Counted from the first letter of the stretch, positions 51,639 to 62,160 are shown. The stretch: 64,000 nucleotides of DNA from Bacillus methanolicus MGA3 (GCF_000724485.1 NZ_CP007739.1:3008001-3072000), one strand, 5' to 3'. Made by a program: numbers and translations. The notes: a model not told the origin generated them from the letters alone.

Positions 51639-52130
51639 TTGGAAAAGCTGATTTTACAAACTCTTCAGCAAATTAATGAAAAACTTGATGATCAGTCTAA
51701 GAAGTTAGACGAGCATAGTGCAATTTTGAATGAACATAGTGTTATTTTGAAAGAGCATAGAGCAATTTTGAATGAACATAGTACTATTTTGAAAGAACAC
51801 AGTGCTATTTTAAAAGAACACAGCGCTATTTTAAATGAACATAGTGCTATTTTGAATGAACATGGGGAAACTTTGAAAGAACACAGTGAAATTTTGAAAG
51901 AAAATGGAGAAACTTTGAAAGAACACGGGAGTATCTTAAGAGATTTAAGGTCAGGACAAGAGGCTTTAAAGGCTGAAGTAAGTGAATTAAAGCTTCAATA
52001 TGCTAAAGATTTTGGCGAAATAAGAGAACAGATCAAAGATATCGAAGTTAGTATTGAAATTTTAAAAGAAGAGAGCTGGAACAACAGAATGGATATCCGC
52101 AGAGTTCAAAAAACTTTGGGGCTTGAATAA
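51639..52130 (+). CDS. heptad-repeat coiled-coil protein
   Basis: 163 residues with a TTG start seven bases after AAAGGAGGG. Residues about 20-110 are 7-residue repeats (SAILNEH, SVILKEH, SAILKEH, GETLKEH), and the DNA repeats with a 21-base period. The remainder is a helical tail (LKLQYAKDFGEIREQIKDIE). No signal peptide or membrane segment. It should form a long cytoplasmic coiled coil. The repeat number is likely to vary between strains. Function unknown. Confidence 0.75.
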   Translation: MEKLILQTLQQINEKLDDQSKKLDEHSAILNEHSVILKEHRAILNEHSTILKEHSAILKEHSAILNEHSAILNEHGETLKEHSEILKENGETLKEHGSILRDLRSGQEALKAEVSELKLQYAKDFGEIREQIKDIEVSIEILKEESWNNRMDIRRVQKTLGLE

Positions 52131-52317
52131 GGTGCTTAACACCATGAACACAATTGAAAAATTATCAAAAGGCAAAGTTTAATAATATCCAGATATCATT
52201 GCACTCAACCCCTTTACTTTTCCTTTATATATCATTCTCTCCATTTATATCTCCATGCAAAATCATAGTTTTTTATTTTTCTTTTTCCCTGGTTATTCTT
52301 CAACCCTTTCGCTAGTA

Positions 52318-52413
52318 ACCTATAGCCAAGTAGAAACAAATTTCATTTCCGAGGGGATTCAGCTGCTTGCACAATCGCTGAGGGAGTTGGAAAAAGATGA
52401 AGGACTCGAATGA
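52318..52413 (+). pseudogene. 3' fragment of a MocR-family gene
   Basis: In frame it reads TYSQVETNFISEGIQLL and AQSLRELEKDEGLE, then TGA. It is nearly identical at DNA level to the end of the MocR gene (44560-44632), with about eight extra codons. The rest of the gene is absent. Confidence 0.8.
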
Positions 52414-52504
52414 TCGGGTCTATCATTCTTGTATACATTTAACAAATAAATAGTAATTTAGACTTGCTTCCGCAAGAAGAAAATTATAGTAAAATATTTT
52501 ATAA

Positions 52505-52576
52505 AGGTACAGCTAAGGAAACTTAGCGTCACAAAGCTATAGGGGCTAAGGGCTAACCTTTGCCAGCCAGCTGCCA
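52505..52576 (+). promoter_or_regulatory. probable c-di-GMP-I (GEMM) riboswitch
   Basis: Stem GCTAAG / CTTAGC with a GAAA tetraloop (52512-52527), the internal GTCACAAAGC (family consensus GACGCAAAGC) at 52528-52537, then GGGGCTAAGG, CCTTTGCCAGCC and CAGCTGCC closing the aptamer. It lies about 40 bases upstream of the exported coiled-coil gene's start. The family binds cyclic di-GMP and controls transcription or translation. Confidence 0.7.
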
Positions 52577-52617
52577 TTACCAAAGAAAATTGAACACACA
52601 AAAGGAGGAAGTTGGTA

Positions 52618-53400
52618 ATGTTGAAAAAAGGATTGCCGATTTTACTTGCATCGATGCTTGTCGCATCACCTGCATTCGCGGCCAAGCATGATGGGAAGCA
52701 GGAATTGCGAGAAAAGCAAGAGGAAAAAAGTGAGATTGTAAAGAAACAAGAAAAGAAAAAACAAGAATTAAAGAAAAAGCAGGAAAAGAAAAAACAAGAA
52801 TTAGCGAAAAAAGAGCAACAAATACTCGAGAAAAAATTGGCTCAATTGAATAAACAAGTGAGCAAAATTGAAGAACGAATGAATAAAGTGACGGCCGACA
52901 TTCAATCGCTCAGCCAGCCGACGAACAAAACGGCAGAGCCAGAGGAAACGAATACGACAGCGACGCCGACAGATCAAACAAAATCGAGCGAGCCAGCTAC
53001 AACCGAACAAACAGGCGCTACGGCAACGGATTCCACATCTTCTACATCCGTTTCGGAAACACAAGCTACTACATACACTAAAACAACAACTTCTGTAGAG
53101 CAGCCTGCAGAAAATCAAGATGATAACGAAAAAGGAAATGCGAATAATCAAGACAATGGCGAAAAAGGAAATGTAGAAGATCAAGACGATAGCCAACAAG
53201 CAAAACAAGAACGAATCGATAAGTTAATTGGCAAGCTGCTTTCGCTTTCCAATCAAATAAAAGAAGTGACAAATGAAGTTCGTGCATTAGAAAAGAAAGT
53301 TGGCACAAAAAATCAAGAAATTCAGAAATTAAAAGAAAAAGTAAAAACGTTAAATGAGCAAATGCAGCAAAATAAAAAAGCGTTACTCAACTTGTTGTAA
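52618..53400 (+). CDS. exported coiled-coil protein under riboswitch control
   Basis: 260 residues from the ATG at 52618, nine bases after AAGGAGG. A signal peptide (cut near SPAFA-AK), then a K/E/Q-rich coil of repeats (KKQELKKK, QEKKKQELAKKE), a threonine/serine-rich linker (about 100-170) with an acidic Asn/Asp segment, and a C-terminal coil (LSLSNQIKEVTNEVRALEKK). It has no enzymatic domain or wall anchor. It may be a cell-surface or matrix protein whose level follows c-di-GMP. A strong terminator follows. Confidence 0.8.
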   Translation: MLKKGLPILLASMLVASPAFAAKHDGKQELREKQEEKSEIVKKQEKKKQELKKKQEKKKQELAKKEQQILEKKLAQLNKQVSKIEERMNKVTADIQSLSQPTNKTAEPEETNTTATPTDQTKSSEPATTEQTGATATDSTSSTSVSETQATTYTKTTTSVEQPAENQDDNEKGNANNQDNGEKGNVEDQDDSQQAKQERIDKLIGKLLSLSNQIKEVTNEVRALEKKVGTKNQEIQKLKEKVKTLNEQMQQNKKALLNLL

Positions 53401-53401
53401 T

Positions 53402-53429
53402 GAGCACCGATATCGAGTGCTCTTTTTTT
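53402..53429 (+). terminator. rho-independent terminator
   Basis: GAGCAC / GTGCTC followed by seven T, directly after the coiled-coil gene. Confidence 0.85.
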
Positions 53430-53474
53430 ATGCTGTTACAACCATGGATTCCCCCTTGGCTCACTACAGAAATT

Positions 53475-53624
53475 TCAAACAGCCTCCCTTTGAAATGATT
53501 CATTAGAAGATATTCCGTTTTTTACTTGCCGGTTTGTATATGCCACTTCCAAAGCATCCACAAAGTCCGCTAAAATTTGTCGTAAACTGAACAATGAACC
53601 ATTTGCTACATTACTTGCTCTCAT
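53475..53624 (-). CDS. possible small ORF overlapping the end of manC
   Basis: 49 residues from an ATG inside the last codons of manC (53624): MRASNVANGSLF, then QILADFVDALEVAYTNRQ and a polar tail. The composition is protein-like, but the ribosome site is weak (AGTGG) and no family is recognised. It could be a coupled small protein or a leftover of a larger gene. Confidence 0.35.
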   Translation of the reverse strand: MRASNVANGSLFSLRQILADFVDALEVAYTNRQVKNGISSNESFQREAV

Positions 53625-54984
53625 AACCACTATTTTCTTCTACTTCTTCCCATGTCATATAAATACGAACAATATCTTCTTCAATTAATTGTGTTCCTGT
53701 TTGCACTTCAATAAATTCTAAATCAGTAATTGCTTTAATTCCATGTTTCGCACCGGCAGGAATTTCAAGCACATCGCCCGGCCTCACGGGACGAATTTCT
53801 CCATTAAAAGCAAATTCTCCTTCACCTTTAATGATGTTCCACACTTCAATCCGATGATGATGCATTTGGTAGCTTAAGTTTTTACCTGCTGTAATTCCGA
53901 TTCGTTTTGTTATTACTTCTCTTCCATCTTCTAACTTTGTATAATCTAATACCCGATACCAGCCCCAGCGGCGTTCTTCGTACATTGGACGTTGATCAAA
54001 ATCATTGACAAGCTCTTTAATCTTCTGACTTGCTGCTTTATCGGAAACTAAAATACCGTCCGGACTCGCCGCAACAATGGCGTTCGACACTCCTAATACG
54101 ACAACCGGAAGTTCCAACTCATTAATTAAATGAGTATTTTCCGAATCGGCAATAACGCCTATACCGATTTGGCTTTTTGCCATTTCTTCTGTTAATGTAT
54201 TCCATGTTCCAAGGTCTTTCCAATGACCATCATAGGGCAATACAACAATTTGTTCTGTCTTTTCAACAACCTCATAGTCAAAGCTGATTTTTGGCAGCTT
54301 TTCATACTGCTTTAATAACTCATTATATTGAATGGGAATTCCTTTTTCTTGCAGCAAGGAAATTATAAAATCAAGCTTAAACGCAAACACGCCGCAGTTC
54401 CAAAGCGCGCCTTGTTCAATTAATTCAGCTGCTTTCTCTTCGGTTGGCTTCTCTGTAAAATGACTAACTTTTAAGTAACTGTTATCACAAGTTTTAGAAG
54501 CAGGAACAATATAACCGTACTTTGTTGATGGATACGTTGGCTCAACACCGATTAATGCCAAATCTGCACCACTCTTAAGTACGGTTTCCTCTAAATCTTT
54601 CACTCGATCAAAAAAACGGTCCTCTACATACGGATCAACAGGCAACACCACAACAACTTCTTTTAAGTTAATTCCCTGCACACTATAGAAATATACCGAC
54701 GCTAACGCAATAGCCGGAAATGTATCGCGACGCATCGGCTCAATAATAATCGGCACATCTTTTCCTAATTGGCTTTGAATCATATCTACTTGCATTTTAC
54801 TAGTGGCAATAACAGCCGAGTCAGCTAGGCCGACATTTCCTAACTGGCCCCAGACACGCTCAACCATCGACTGAAATTCACCATTTTGATTCTCTAAAAC
54901 TTTTAAAAACTGCTTTGAGCGGGCATCGTTTGATAACGGCCAAAGACGTTTGCCGGAGCCGCCGGAAAGTAATACAAGTTTCAT
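53611..54984 (-). CDS. manC: mannose-1-phosphate guanylyltransferase / mannose-6-phosphate isomerase
   Basis: 457 residues, start behind AAAGGAGT. The nucleotidyltransferase domain has LLSGGSGKRLWPLSNDARSK, and FTEKPTEEKA and WNCGVFAFK further in. The C-terminal cupin (YQMHHHRIEVWNII, LEIPAGAKHGI) is the isomerase or GDP-mannose-side domain. It makes GDP-mannose for exopolysaccharide. No other sugar-nucleotide gene is adjacent. It is separated by a hairpin from the urease operon. Confidence 0.92.
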   Translation of the reverse strand: MKLVLLSGGSGKRLWPLSNDARSKQFLKVLENQNGEFQSMVERVWGQLGNVGLADSAVIATSKMQVDMIQSQLGKDVPIIIEPMRRDTFPAIALASVYFYSVQGINLKEVVVVLPVDPYVEDRFFDRVKDLEETVLKSGADLALIGVEPTYPSTKYGYIVPASKTCDNSYLKVSHFTEKPTEEKAAELIEQGALWNCGVFAFKLDFIISLLQEKGIPIQYNELLKQYEKLPKISFDYEVVEKTEQIVVLPYDGHWKDLGTWNTLTEEMAKSQIGIGVIADSENTHLINELELPVVVLGVSNAIVAASPDGILVSDKAASQKIKELVNDFDQRPMYEERRWGWYRVLDYTKLEDGREVITKRIGITAGKNLSYQMHHHRIEVWNIIKGEGEFAFNGEIRPVRPGDVLEIPAGAKHGIKAITDLEFIEVQTGTQLIEEDIVRIYMTWEEVEENSGYESK

Positions 54985-55064
54985 AATTCAAATAACTCCT
55001 TTTTTCAAATAGGCGGATTAAATTTCCTCAATAAATGATAAAAAATATAATGGTAGTTTTTTAA

Positions 55065-55100
55065 AACCATCCCCGTCTTTCTTTCAGAGCGGGGATGGTT
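55065..55100 (-). terminator. terminator of the urease operon
   Basis: AACCATCCCCG / CGGGGATGGTT hairpin with a T-rich stretch on the minus strand, seven bases after the last gene. Confidence 0.85.
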
Positions 55101-55106
55101 CACATA

Positions 55107-55739
55107 TTAAAATAACAACCCTTCTCCAATACCTATGTGATACATATAATACAGGCCATATAAAATACTAATCATCGAAGCTATTTTTACAATTGACTGA
55201 TAAACTATTCGCTTATCTTTCATCCAGATAAACGGCAGCCCTAGGATAGTAGTGAAAAACATCATGCCAACGATTGTTCCCACACCAAATATAAGTATAA
55301 ATAGCAGCGCCTGCAGTCGATTATCAACGGTTGTTAAAGTTAACAGGATCATTCCGGCACTTCCGGCTAGTCCATGAATAATTCCAATTAAGATTGATTT
55401 TGCATGCAGATGGTTGATTTTCATTTCTTTTCTAATAGGATTCATATAAGCGGAACGAAAGCTTGCAATTCCCAAGGCTACGATCATTACTCCAACGGCT
55501 AGTTCCAGCCACATTGCCGTTTTTTCCGGTATTTGCTTCTCCATCCCGATCATAATCATTCCAATGACAGATAGTGTTGTGGTATGGCCGATCCCCCAAA
55601 AAATCCCTGCGAGAGATGATCGGGAAAGTTTGTTCGTTCGGCTCGCAATCGTCGATACAGCGATAACATGATCCGGTTCGGTTGCATGTTTGATGCCTAA
55701 GACAAAGCCAAAAAGCAAAATCGGGAATACGGTGCTCAC
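55107..55739 (-). CDS. ureH: urease-operon nickel transporter UreH
   Basis: 210 residues with a GTG start after GGAGATG. It has six membrane helices and the metal-binding first helix GIKHATEPDHV, then IGHTTTLSVIG and HGLAGSAGMI. It matches the UreH/NiCoT-like permease found at the end of thermophilic Bacillus urease operons. It imports nickel for urease. Two DNA fragments of this gene's sequence occur elsewhere in the window (34281, 51481). Confidence 0.88.
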   Translation of the reverse strand: MSTVFPILLFGFVLGIKHATEPDHVIAVSTIASRTNKLSRSSLAGIFWGIGHTTTLSVIGMIMIGMEKQIPEKTAMWLELAVGVMIVALGIASFRSAYMNPIRKEMKINHLHAKSILIGIIHGLAGSAGMILLTLTTVDNRLQALLFILIFGVGTIVGMMFFTTILGLPFIWMKDKRIVYQSIVKIASMISILYGLYYMYHIGIGEGLLF

Positions 55740-55760
55740 CGCTACTTCATCTCCTTAATC

Positions 55761-56576
55761 TTAGTACTTTCGCAAAAAAACAGGTTCTTCGCGTAAGCAT
55801 TCTTCGCGAATAAACTGATGAATCATTTGAAAAATCGTTTCAATTACATACGTTTCGTAAGCTAAAACACGTACAATCAATCCCGGAATAATAGGGGTAG
55901 ACCACCCAAGGTGTGCAGAAGCAGGAAAACTCGCTGCCATCCTTTCAAATTTTTGAAGAATATCCTTTGTAATAAAAGGACTAATCACAAAAAGAGAACC
56001 AAAGTGAGTATATCCTTCCATTCGTAGAATTCCTGTCAACCCTGTGCTTGGTTCTAAATAGAGATGATCAAACAACAATAAATTGCCTTCATAATAAAGC
56101 TTTAATTTCGAACGAAACCAATCGTAGCGAAACAGCTCGCCGCTTTCTGACCACCCCGGCGTAATAATATCCCCATAAATGAATGTAGAACTTTCTTTCA
56201 TATAAACGGTCGTTTCTTGATAAAATTGAGCCTTTTCATAAGCAATAACTGGATCAGGAAAAAATTCGAGCACGCTTTGATCATCAAGGGAAAACAATGT
56301 ATACTGCTGTACCGGCTCCTTGATTGTCTTATATATTTTTGTTGCAGATTGCGTGGTGGCAATCAAATGTGCACCTTCTTGCAGCATGATTTCCGTCTTA
56401 TATCGATCTCCGTCTACATACCCTCCTCCTACATGAATCAAGTAAATCGTCGGCTGAGATGGATGAAGGTATATCGGCCGGATCATCTTCATCGCACCCT
56501 CATAATAGGAATCGGAAATAACCGTACGGCCGTTTTTCTCCATGGCCGTACACTGCAGCAGTCCTGACCAGCTCAT
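55761..56576 (-). CDS. ureD: urease accessory protein UreD
   Basis: 271 residues; its ATG overlaps the ureG stop by four bases. The [15 protein letters not shown] start and blocks [15 protein letters not shown] and [14 protein letters not shown] are typical of UreD/UreH, the scaffold that binds apo-urease with UreF and UreG during nickel insertion. The order G-D-H agrees with the Bacillus operon type. Confidence 0.9.
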   Translation of the reverse strand: MSWSGLLQCTAMEKNGRTVISDSYYEGAMKMIRPIYLHPSQPTIYLIHVGGGYVDGDRYKTEIMLQEGAHLIATTQSATKIYKTIKEPVQQYTLFSLDDQSVLEFFPDPVIAYEKAQFYQETTVYMKESSTFIYGDIITPGWSESGELFRYDWFRSKLKLYYEGNLLLFDHLYLEPSTGLTGILRMEGYTHFGSLFVISPFITKDILQKFERMAASFPASAHLGWSTPIIPGLIVRVLAYETYVIETIFQMIHQFIREECLREEPVFLRKY

Positions 56577-57193
56577 TCTGCTAACCCTGCCAACATCACT
56601 TGTTTGTTAATCCATTCCACTACTTCAGCTAATCCAATTTCTTCTTTTAAATTGGTGAAAATAACCGGTTTTGTTCCGCGCGCCGCTTTTGCATCCCGCT
56701 CCATCACTTCTAAACTTGCTCCTACATAAGGGGCAAGGTCGATTTTGTTAATAACCAACAAGTCGGATTTAATCATTCCTTGTCCACCTTTGCGCGGAAT
56801 TTTTTCCCCTTGCGCTACATCAATCACATAAATAGAGAAATCAACGAGTTCCGGACTGAATGTGGCAGCCAAATTATCACCGCCGCTTTCGATAAAAATA
56901 ATTTCTACCTCTGGGAAACGTTCTTTTAACTCATCAATCGCCGCAAAATTCATCGAAGCATCCTCACGAATGGCTGTATGCGGACATCCTCCGGTCTCTA
57001 CGCCAATAATCCGGTCTTCCGGCAGCACACTATGTTTCACGAGAAACTGTGCATCTTCTTTTGTATAGATATCATTTGTTACGACTGCCAGGCTGAATTG
57101 GCTATGCAGCGCCCGAGTAAGCTTTTCTACAAGCATCGTCTTTCCGGCGCCGACCGGACCGCCGATTCCTATTCTTACTGGTTCCATTTCCAT
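56573..57193 (-). CDS. ureG: urease accessory GTPase UreG
   Basis: 206 residues. P-loop GGPVGAGKT, the nickel-binding CPH in [23 protein letters not shown] and [11 protein letters not shown] are all conserved. It hydrolyses GTP to drive nickel delivery to the urease active site. Confidence 0.95.
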   Translation of the reverse strand: MEMEPVRIGIGGPVGAGKTMLVEKLTRALHSQFSLAVVTNDIYTKEDAQFLVKHSVLPEDRIIGVETGGCPHTAIREDASMNFAAIDELKERFPEVEIIFIESGGDNLAATFSPELVDFSIYVIDVAQGEKIPRKGGQGMIKSDLLVINKIDLAPYVGASLEVMERDAKAARGTKPVIFTNLKEEIGLAEVVEWINKQVMLAGLAE

Positions 57194-57213
57194 TTCATCT
57201 CCTTTTCGAAAAA

Positions 57214-57888
57214 TTAAGACATAAATAAGCGAACGGAAAGTCGTTCATGCTGCATTTGCGCGATTTCCAATCCCGGTGCTGCCGCTCCTAACTCCTCTTC
57301 TGTCAACGTATGGACCTTCTGTACTGCTTTTTTCAAATGCGGCTGTACAAAGACGAGCAGCCGCTGCCCATCGGTCTGGCCAAGCGGAATACCGCGAACC
57401 GCATTTTGAACAAGAGCTTGGACTGAAGTATATAAATACGATAAAACTGTCGTATCTTTCGGAATTTCCAAATGATAGCAAACGATGGCGTAAACAATAG
57501 CAGGATGCATATACGCGCGTTTCTTTTTATCATCATTCCATATGTCAAAAGGATAGATTTCACTGCAAATTTTCCACATTCGTTCCCCGATCATCCGCGT
57601 TCCTTCTCTTGTTTCTCTCGCCGGGCAAAGTGCAGCCAGCATGTCATTTAACCGCCATACATCCTCTTTCGATTTTTCCTCTAAAAAATCGTACGTTAAC
57701 CGACATGCCAATCCATCAGTATACGTCAGCTGCGTTTGAATATAAGCACAAAGAGCATCGCGAAACGTTTCATAGTTATTGATTTTTTCATTGGAAATAT
57801 ACGTTTCAAAACCAAAGGAATGAGAAAATGCTCCGGAAGGAAAGTTCGAATCACAAAGCTGCAATAAAGGCAGCAGCTTATCCATCAT
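57214..57888 (-). CDS. ureF: urease accessory protein UreF
   Basis: 224 residues, all-helical: [19 protein letters not shown] at the N-terminus is the family hallmark. It acts with UreD and UreG in urease activation. It overlaps ureE by 11 bases. Confidence 0.93.
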   Translation of the reverse strand: MMDKLLPLLQLCDSNFPSGAFSHSFGFETYISNEKINNYETFRDALCAYIQTQLTYTDGLACRLTYDFLEEKSKEDVWRLNDMLAALCPARETREGTRMIGERMWKICSEIYPFDIWNDDKKKRAYMHPAIVYAIVCYHLEIPKDTTVLSYLYTSVQALVQNAVRGIPLGQTDGQRLLVFVQPHLKKAVQKVHTLTEEELGAAAPGLEIAQMQHERLSVRLFMS

Positions 57889-58327
57889 GGCGATGACCGA
57901 TATGACGAAATGCTTGTTTTACTTTTCGTTTTTCCCGCTTATACGGAATATGTAATTGTTTTAGCAGCTCTTCTACTAAGTAGTCATATTGAACGAGCAT
58001 TTCCTCTCCTTCAAATTGAGCAGGCAAATGACGATTCCCAAGCTGATGCGCAATTTCTCCCATTTGTTTCATTGATGCTGGACGAATGGCAAGCAAATCA
58101 TCAGGCAGCACACTCACAACAATCATATTTTTCTCATCCATAAATAAGATATCGCCATCGGTTAATTCCTTTGTTTCTTTTAAACGAATCCCTAATTCTT
58201 TGCCATGATCAGTGACAACGCGTTGAATTCTTTTTACTAAATCATCGCTGTTTAAATATACCCGCTCTATATGCGGGGGCAATTGGTCCAACATTCCAAT
58301 ATTTCCGACTATTTGTTCTACAATCAT
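57878..58327 (-). CDS. ureE: urease nickel metallochaperone UreE
   Basis: 149 residues with a GAGGTGATA site upstream. It has an N-terminal peptide-binding domain and a C-terminal metal-binding domain with [19 protein letters not shown]. The tail ([10 protein letters not shown]) supplies histidines, shorter than the His-rich tail of some species. It hands nickel to UreG. Confidence 0.92.
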   Translation of the reverse strand: MIVEQIVGNIGMLDQLPPHIERVYLNSDDLVKRIQRVVTDHGKELGIRLKETKELTDGDILFMDEKNMIVVSVLPDDLLAIRPASMKQMGEIAHQLGNRHLPAQFEGEEMLVQYDYLVEELLKQLHIPYKREKRKVKQAFRHIGHRHDG

Positions 58328-58339
58328 GTTCTTATCACC

Positions 58340-60049
58340 TCAAAATAAAAAATATCGCTGCGCCATTGGAACAACTTCTGCAGGTTCACACGTAATAAGG
58401 GTTCCGTCGACTTTTACCTCGTACGTTTGCGGGTCGACATCAATCTTTGGCATCGCATTGTTATACACCATATCATTTTTCGACAAGCTTCGAATGTGTT
58501 CAACCGGTTGAATGATTTTTTGTAAATGAAGTTTCTGTGGGATCTCAAGCTCAAAAGCTGCTTTCGATACAAATGTAATAGACGTGTTATATAAGGCTTT
58601 TCCATAACTTGAAAACATCGGCCGATACATGACCGGCTGCGGAGTCGGAATGCTGGCATTTGGATCTCCCATTACGCTGTAGGCTATCATTCCCCCTTTT
58701 AAAACAAGTTCCGGTTTTACGCCAAAAAATGCAGGATGCCAAACGACTAAATCGGCTAATTTGCCCACTTCGATCGATCCGACGTACTTCGCAATCCCAT
58801 GGGTAATCGCCGGATTTATCGTATACTTGGCAATGTAACGCTTTACTCGAAAATTATCTCCTCTTCCTTTTTCTTCTGGCAATCTTCCAAATTGCTTTTT
58901 CATCTTATCCGCTGTTTGCCATGTTCGCAAAATCACTTCTCCGACGCGTCCCATCGCTTGCGAATCGGAGCTGATCATGCTAAAAACGCCTAAATCATGG
59001 AGAATGTCTTCTGCCGCAATTGTTTCTTTACGAATACGGGAATCCGCAAATGCAATATCTTCGGGAACAGACGGGTCTAAATGATGACAAACCATCAACA
59101 TGTCTAAATGCTCATCTAGTGTATTTTTTGTAAAGGGCCGCGTTGGATTTGTAGAAGAAGGCAATATATTCGGAAAACTTGCTGCTTTAATAATATCCGG
59201 CGCATGTCCCCCGCCCGCTCCTTCCGTATGATATGTGTGAATGACGCGCCCGTTAATCGCCCGCAGCGTATCTTCGACAAATCCTCCTTCATTCAATGTA
59301 TCGGTATGAATCGCCACTTGCACATCATATTCGTCGGCGACTTGCAAACTCGCATCAATGGCCGCTGCTGTTGTCCCCCAATCTTCATGAAGCTTTAAGC
59401 CAATGGCTCCTGCGCGAATTTGCTCCGTTAACGGCTCTTTCGCCGATGCATTTCCTTTCCCCAAAAAACCAAAATTCATCGGAAATGCTTCGGCAGCTTC
59501 CAACATGCGGTGGATGTTCCATTCCCCAGGAGTACACGTCGTCGCATTTGTTCCTGTCGCCGGTCCGGTTCCTCCACCGATCATCGTTGTAATCCCCGAT
59601 GACAACGCCGTTTCGATTTGCTGCGGACAAATAAAGTGAATATGGGCATCAATTCCTCCTGCGGTGACTATCTTCCCCTCCGCTGCAATAACTTCTGTTG
59701 CCGCTCCGATGATGATATTGACCCCATCCATTAACAACGGATTGCCCGCTTTCCCGATCGCAGCAATCTTGCCATCTTTAATCCCAATATCTGCTTTATA
59801 GATTCCGGTGTAGTCCACAATCATCGCATTTGTCAGTACTAAATCCATCGATTCAGAACGTGTAGCCAGCGGGTGCTGCCCCATTCCATCGCGAATAACT
59901 TTTCCGCCGCCAAATTTCACTTCATCGCCATAGACGGTAAAGTCTTGTTCGATCTCAATCCATAAATCTGTATCCGCTAAACGAACACAATCACCTGTTG
60001 TCGGTCCAAACATATCTGCATATTGTTTTCGCGACATTTGAAAACTCAC
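58340..60049 (-). CDS. ureC: urease subunit alpha
   Basis: 569 residues from a GTG at 60049, seven bases after AAGGGGAG; longer starts would overlap ureB. This is the catalytic subunit of nickel urease. HIHFICPQQ (nickel histidines), the carbamylated lysine in [23 protein letters not shown], the flap [20 protein letters not shown] with the catalytic histidine, and the aspartate in MGRVGE are all present. It hydrolyses urea to ammonia and carbamate. Confidence 0.97.
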   Translation of the reverse strand: MSFQMSRKQYADMFGPTTGDCVRLADTDLWIEIEQDFTVYGDEVKFGGGKVIRDGMGQHPLATRSESMDLVLTNAMIVDYTGIYKADIGIKDGKIAAIGKAGNPLLMDGVNIIIGAATEVIAAEGKIVTAGGIDAHIHFICPQQIETALSSGITTMIGGGTGPATGTNATTCTPGEWNIHRMLEAAEAFPMNFGFLGKGNASAKEPLTEQIRAGAIGLKLHEDWGTTAAAIDASLQVADEYDVQVAIHTDTLNEGGFVEDTLRAINGRVIHTYHTEGAGGGHAPDIIKAASFPNILPSSTNPTRPFTKNTLDEHLDMLMVCHHLDPSVPEDIAFADSRIRKETIAAEDILHDLGVFSMISSDSQAMGRVGEVILRTWQTADKMKKQFGRLPEEKGRGDNFRVKRYIAKYTINPAITHGIAKYVGSIEVGKLADLVVWHPAFFGVKPELVLKGGMIAYSVMGDPNASIPTPQPVMYRPMFSSYGKALYNTSITFVSKAAFELEIPQKLHLQKIIQPVEHIRSLSKNDMVYNNAMPKIDVDPQTYEVKVDGTLITCEPAEVVPMAQRYFLF

Positions 60050-60053
60050 AAAA

Positions 60054-60380
60054 TTACTCCCCTTTCTTGTTTTCATCAAGCGGACCGTTGACAAAATTAT
60101 TCAATCCATAAACACAACGTTTGCCAGAAAAAGCAACAAGCTCCACTTGCTTTGCATCCCCGGGTTCAAAGCGCACCGCTGTTCCTGCAGGAATATTTAA
60201 ATGCTTCCCATACGCAGCTTCGCGAGGAAATTCAAGAAACGAATTCACTTCAAAAAAATGAAAATGAGATCCAACCTGGATGGGGCGATCCCCTCGATTT
60301 TTCACCATGATTGTTGTTATCGGTTTATGTTGATTACAAACAATTGCTTCTTGTTTTAACAAATATTCCCCTGGTATCAT
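60054..60380 (-). CDS. ureB: urease subunit beta
   Basis: 108 residues: MIPGEYLL start, the conserved [19 protein letters not shown] block and [13 protein letters not shown] structural subunit; the stop is four bases before the ureC start. Confidence 0.96.
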   Translation of the reverse strand: MIPGEYLLKQEAIVCNQHKPITTIMVKNRGDRPIQVGSHFHFFEVNSFLEFPREAAYGKHLNIPAGTAVRFEPGDAKQVELVAFSGKRCVYGLNNFVNGPLDENKKGE

Positions 60381-60395
60381 AATTCCCCTCCCCTT

Positions 60396-60698
60396 TTAAC
60401 GAATGGGCTGATGAACCGTAACGAGCTTTGTACCATCAGGAAATGTCGCTTCCACTTGTATGTCTTCGATCATTTCCGGCACTCCTTCCATCACATCATC
60501 ACGGGTTAAAATCGTTGTCCCATATTGCATCAGCTCTGCCACCGAACGTCCATCGCGCGCACCTTCTAAAATTTCATATGTAATTAAAGCTATTGCTTCA
60601 GGATAATTTAGCTTTAATCCCCTCTCTTTGCGGCGCCGCGCGACATCCGCCGCTACCACAATAAGCAGCTTCTCTTGTTCGCGAGCAGTTAATTTCAA
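60396..60698 (-). CDS. ureA: urease subunit gamma
   Basis: 100 residues: [37 protein letters not shown] and [15 protein letters not shown] are the family blocks. Structural subunit, first of the ure genes and 17 bases after urtE, so transporter and enzyme are likely one transcript. Confidence 0.96.
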   Translation of the reverse strand: MKLTAREQEKLLIVVAADVARRRKERGLKLNYPEAIALITYEILEGARDGRSVAELMQYGTTILTRDDVMEGVPEMIEDIQVEATFPDGTKLVTVHQPIR

Positions 60699-60715
60699 TG
60701 TTCTCTCCTCCCTTC

Positions 60716-61417
60716 TTATACAATTAGGAACTGTTGAATGTCATTCATATTTGTTTCACTGACATGCCCGTGTTCGACAACGGTGCCGCGATCGAAAATG
60801 TAAAAGTAGTCAGCACATGAAAAAGCCAAATCTAAGCTATGCTCTACAAGAACAATGCCAACCCTTTTTTCTTTTGCAATTTTTACAATAACATCACGAA
60901 TAAGCTGTACGATCGATGGTTGAATTCCTTCCATCGGTTCATCAAGCAAAAGCAGCTTAGGCTGCCCAATAAGCGCACGGGCAATGGCAAGCTGCTGCTG
61001 CTGCCCACCGCTTAAATCTCCCCCTTTTCGATGCAGCATTTCTCTTAATATAGGAAATAACTCATAGATTTCTTCTAAAATCTGTGTTTGATTGACTTTC
61101 TTGGAAAGTGCCTCAAACCCCAGCAATAAATTTTCTTCCACTGTTAACGAAGAAAAGATTTCCCTTCCTTGTGGAACATAGGCAATTCCCTTTCTTACTC
61201 TCTCTTCAGGAGGTAATGAGGTAATATCTTCATTCTCCCACTCGATTTTCCCGGCAATCGGTTTGATCAACCCGATGATGCTTTTGATAAGCGTCGTTTT
61301 TCCGACACCATTTCGCCCAAGAACCGCTGTAACAGCACCTTTTGAAACGTCGATGCTTACATTTTCTAATACAACACTTTGTCCATATCCGGCTGCAACG
61401 TTTTGAACCCTTAACAC
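60716..61417 (-). CDS. urtE: urea ABC transporter ATP-binding protein UrtE
   Basis: 233 residues with a GTG start after GGGAGGAG, overlapping the urtD stop. LivF-like: Walker [10 protein letters not shown], signature [16 protein letters not shown], Walker [15 protein letters not shown]. Directly before ureA, which supports urea rather than amino-acid transport. Confidence 0.92.
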   Translation of the reverse strand: MLRVQNVAAGYGQSVVLENVSIDVSKGAVTAVLGRNGVGKTTLIKSIIGLIKPIAGKIEWENEDITSLPPEERVRKGIAYVPQGREIFSSLTVEENLLLGFEALSKKVNQTQILEEIYELFPILREMLHRKGGDLSGGQQQQLAIARALIGQPKLLLLDEPMEGIQPSIVQLIRDVIVKIAKEKRVGIVLVEHSLDLAFSCADYFYIFDRGTVVEHGHVSETNMNDIQQFLIV

Positions 61418-62160
61418 GCTTTCTCCTCCCTTCCCAAATAAACTTCTACAACTTTTTCATTTTGCTGAATGTCCTCCATTTTTCCCTCACATAATACTTT
61501 CCCTTCATGCATGACTGTAACTTGTTTAGAAAAACGCCGCACAAAATCCATATCATGCTCCACAATGACGACAGCACAACTGCGCGCGATTTCATGGATC
61601 AGCTCCCCTGTTCGTTCACGTTCCGCTTCGCTCATTCCGGCAATCGGTTCATCAAGCAGCAACAGTTGAGGAAATTGGATAAGCTGCATTCCAATTTCCA
61701 GCCACTGCTTTTGGCCGTGTGAAAGAGAACCGGCCTTTTGATCGGCATAATCTAATAATTGGATACGCTGCAGCAGTGCGATGATCGTATCCCGCTCTTC
61801 CTGAGACAACTTTCCGCGTAAAATAGCAAACAATCCACGATCTTGTTTTAAAGCCAGCTCCATATTCTCCCATACCGTCAACTGATAAAAAATCGATGGA
61901 CTCTGAAATTTTCGCGAAATGCCAAGCCGTACAATTTTGTGTTCGGGCATTTTGGTAATATCGTGTGAGTAAAATAACACATTGCCGCTGCACGCTCTTG
62001 TTTTTCCACAGATCACATCTAGCAGAGTCGTCTTTCCCGCTCCGTTTGGTCCAATTAAAAATCGTACTTCGTGTGGATAAACTTCAAGATTTACCCCTTG
62101 CAATGCGTAAAATCCATCAAAATCCACCGACACTTCACGACACATGAGCACTGGCTTCAT
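61411..62160 (-). CDS. urtD: urea ABC transporter ATP-binding protein UrtD
   Basis: 249 residues from the ATG at 62160, after GGGGAG; upstream in-frame codons belong to the urtC overlap. LivG-like: Walker A GPNGAGKTT, signature SLSHGQKQWLEIGMQL, Walker B LLLLDEPIAGMSEAE. The signature SHGQKQWLEIGM is typical of UrtD. Confidence 0.92.
   Translation of the reverse strand: MKPVLMCREVSVDFDGFYALQGVNLEVYPHEVRFLIGPNGAGKTTLLDVICGKTRACSGNVLFYSHDITKMPEHKIVRLGISRKFQSPSIFYQLTVWENMELALKQDRGLFAILRGKLSQEERDTIIALLQRIQLLDYADQKAGSLSHGQKQWLEIGMQLIQFPQLLLLDEPIAGMSEAERERTGELIHEIARSCAVVIVEHDMDFVRRFSKQVTVMHEGKVLCEGKMEDIQQNEKVVEVYLGREEKAC

Larger units (their letters stand above)
52131..52617. other. intergenic with MocR debris and riboswitch
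   Basis: About 490 bases: a small GGTG/CACC hairpin right after the heptad gene, AT-rich DNA, the MocR remnant and the predicted c-di-GMP riboswitch. Confidence 0.55.

Noticed and set aside
55107..55739. The last urease-operon gene considered as HupE/UreJ.
   Set aside because: The HATEPDHV first helix and the gene order fit the Bacillus UreH permease better.
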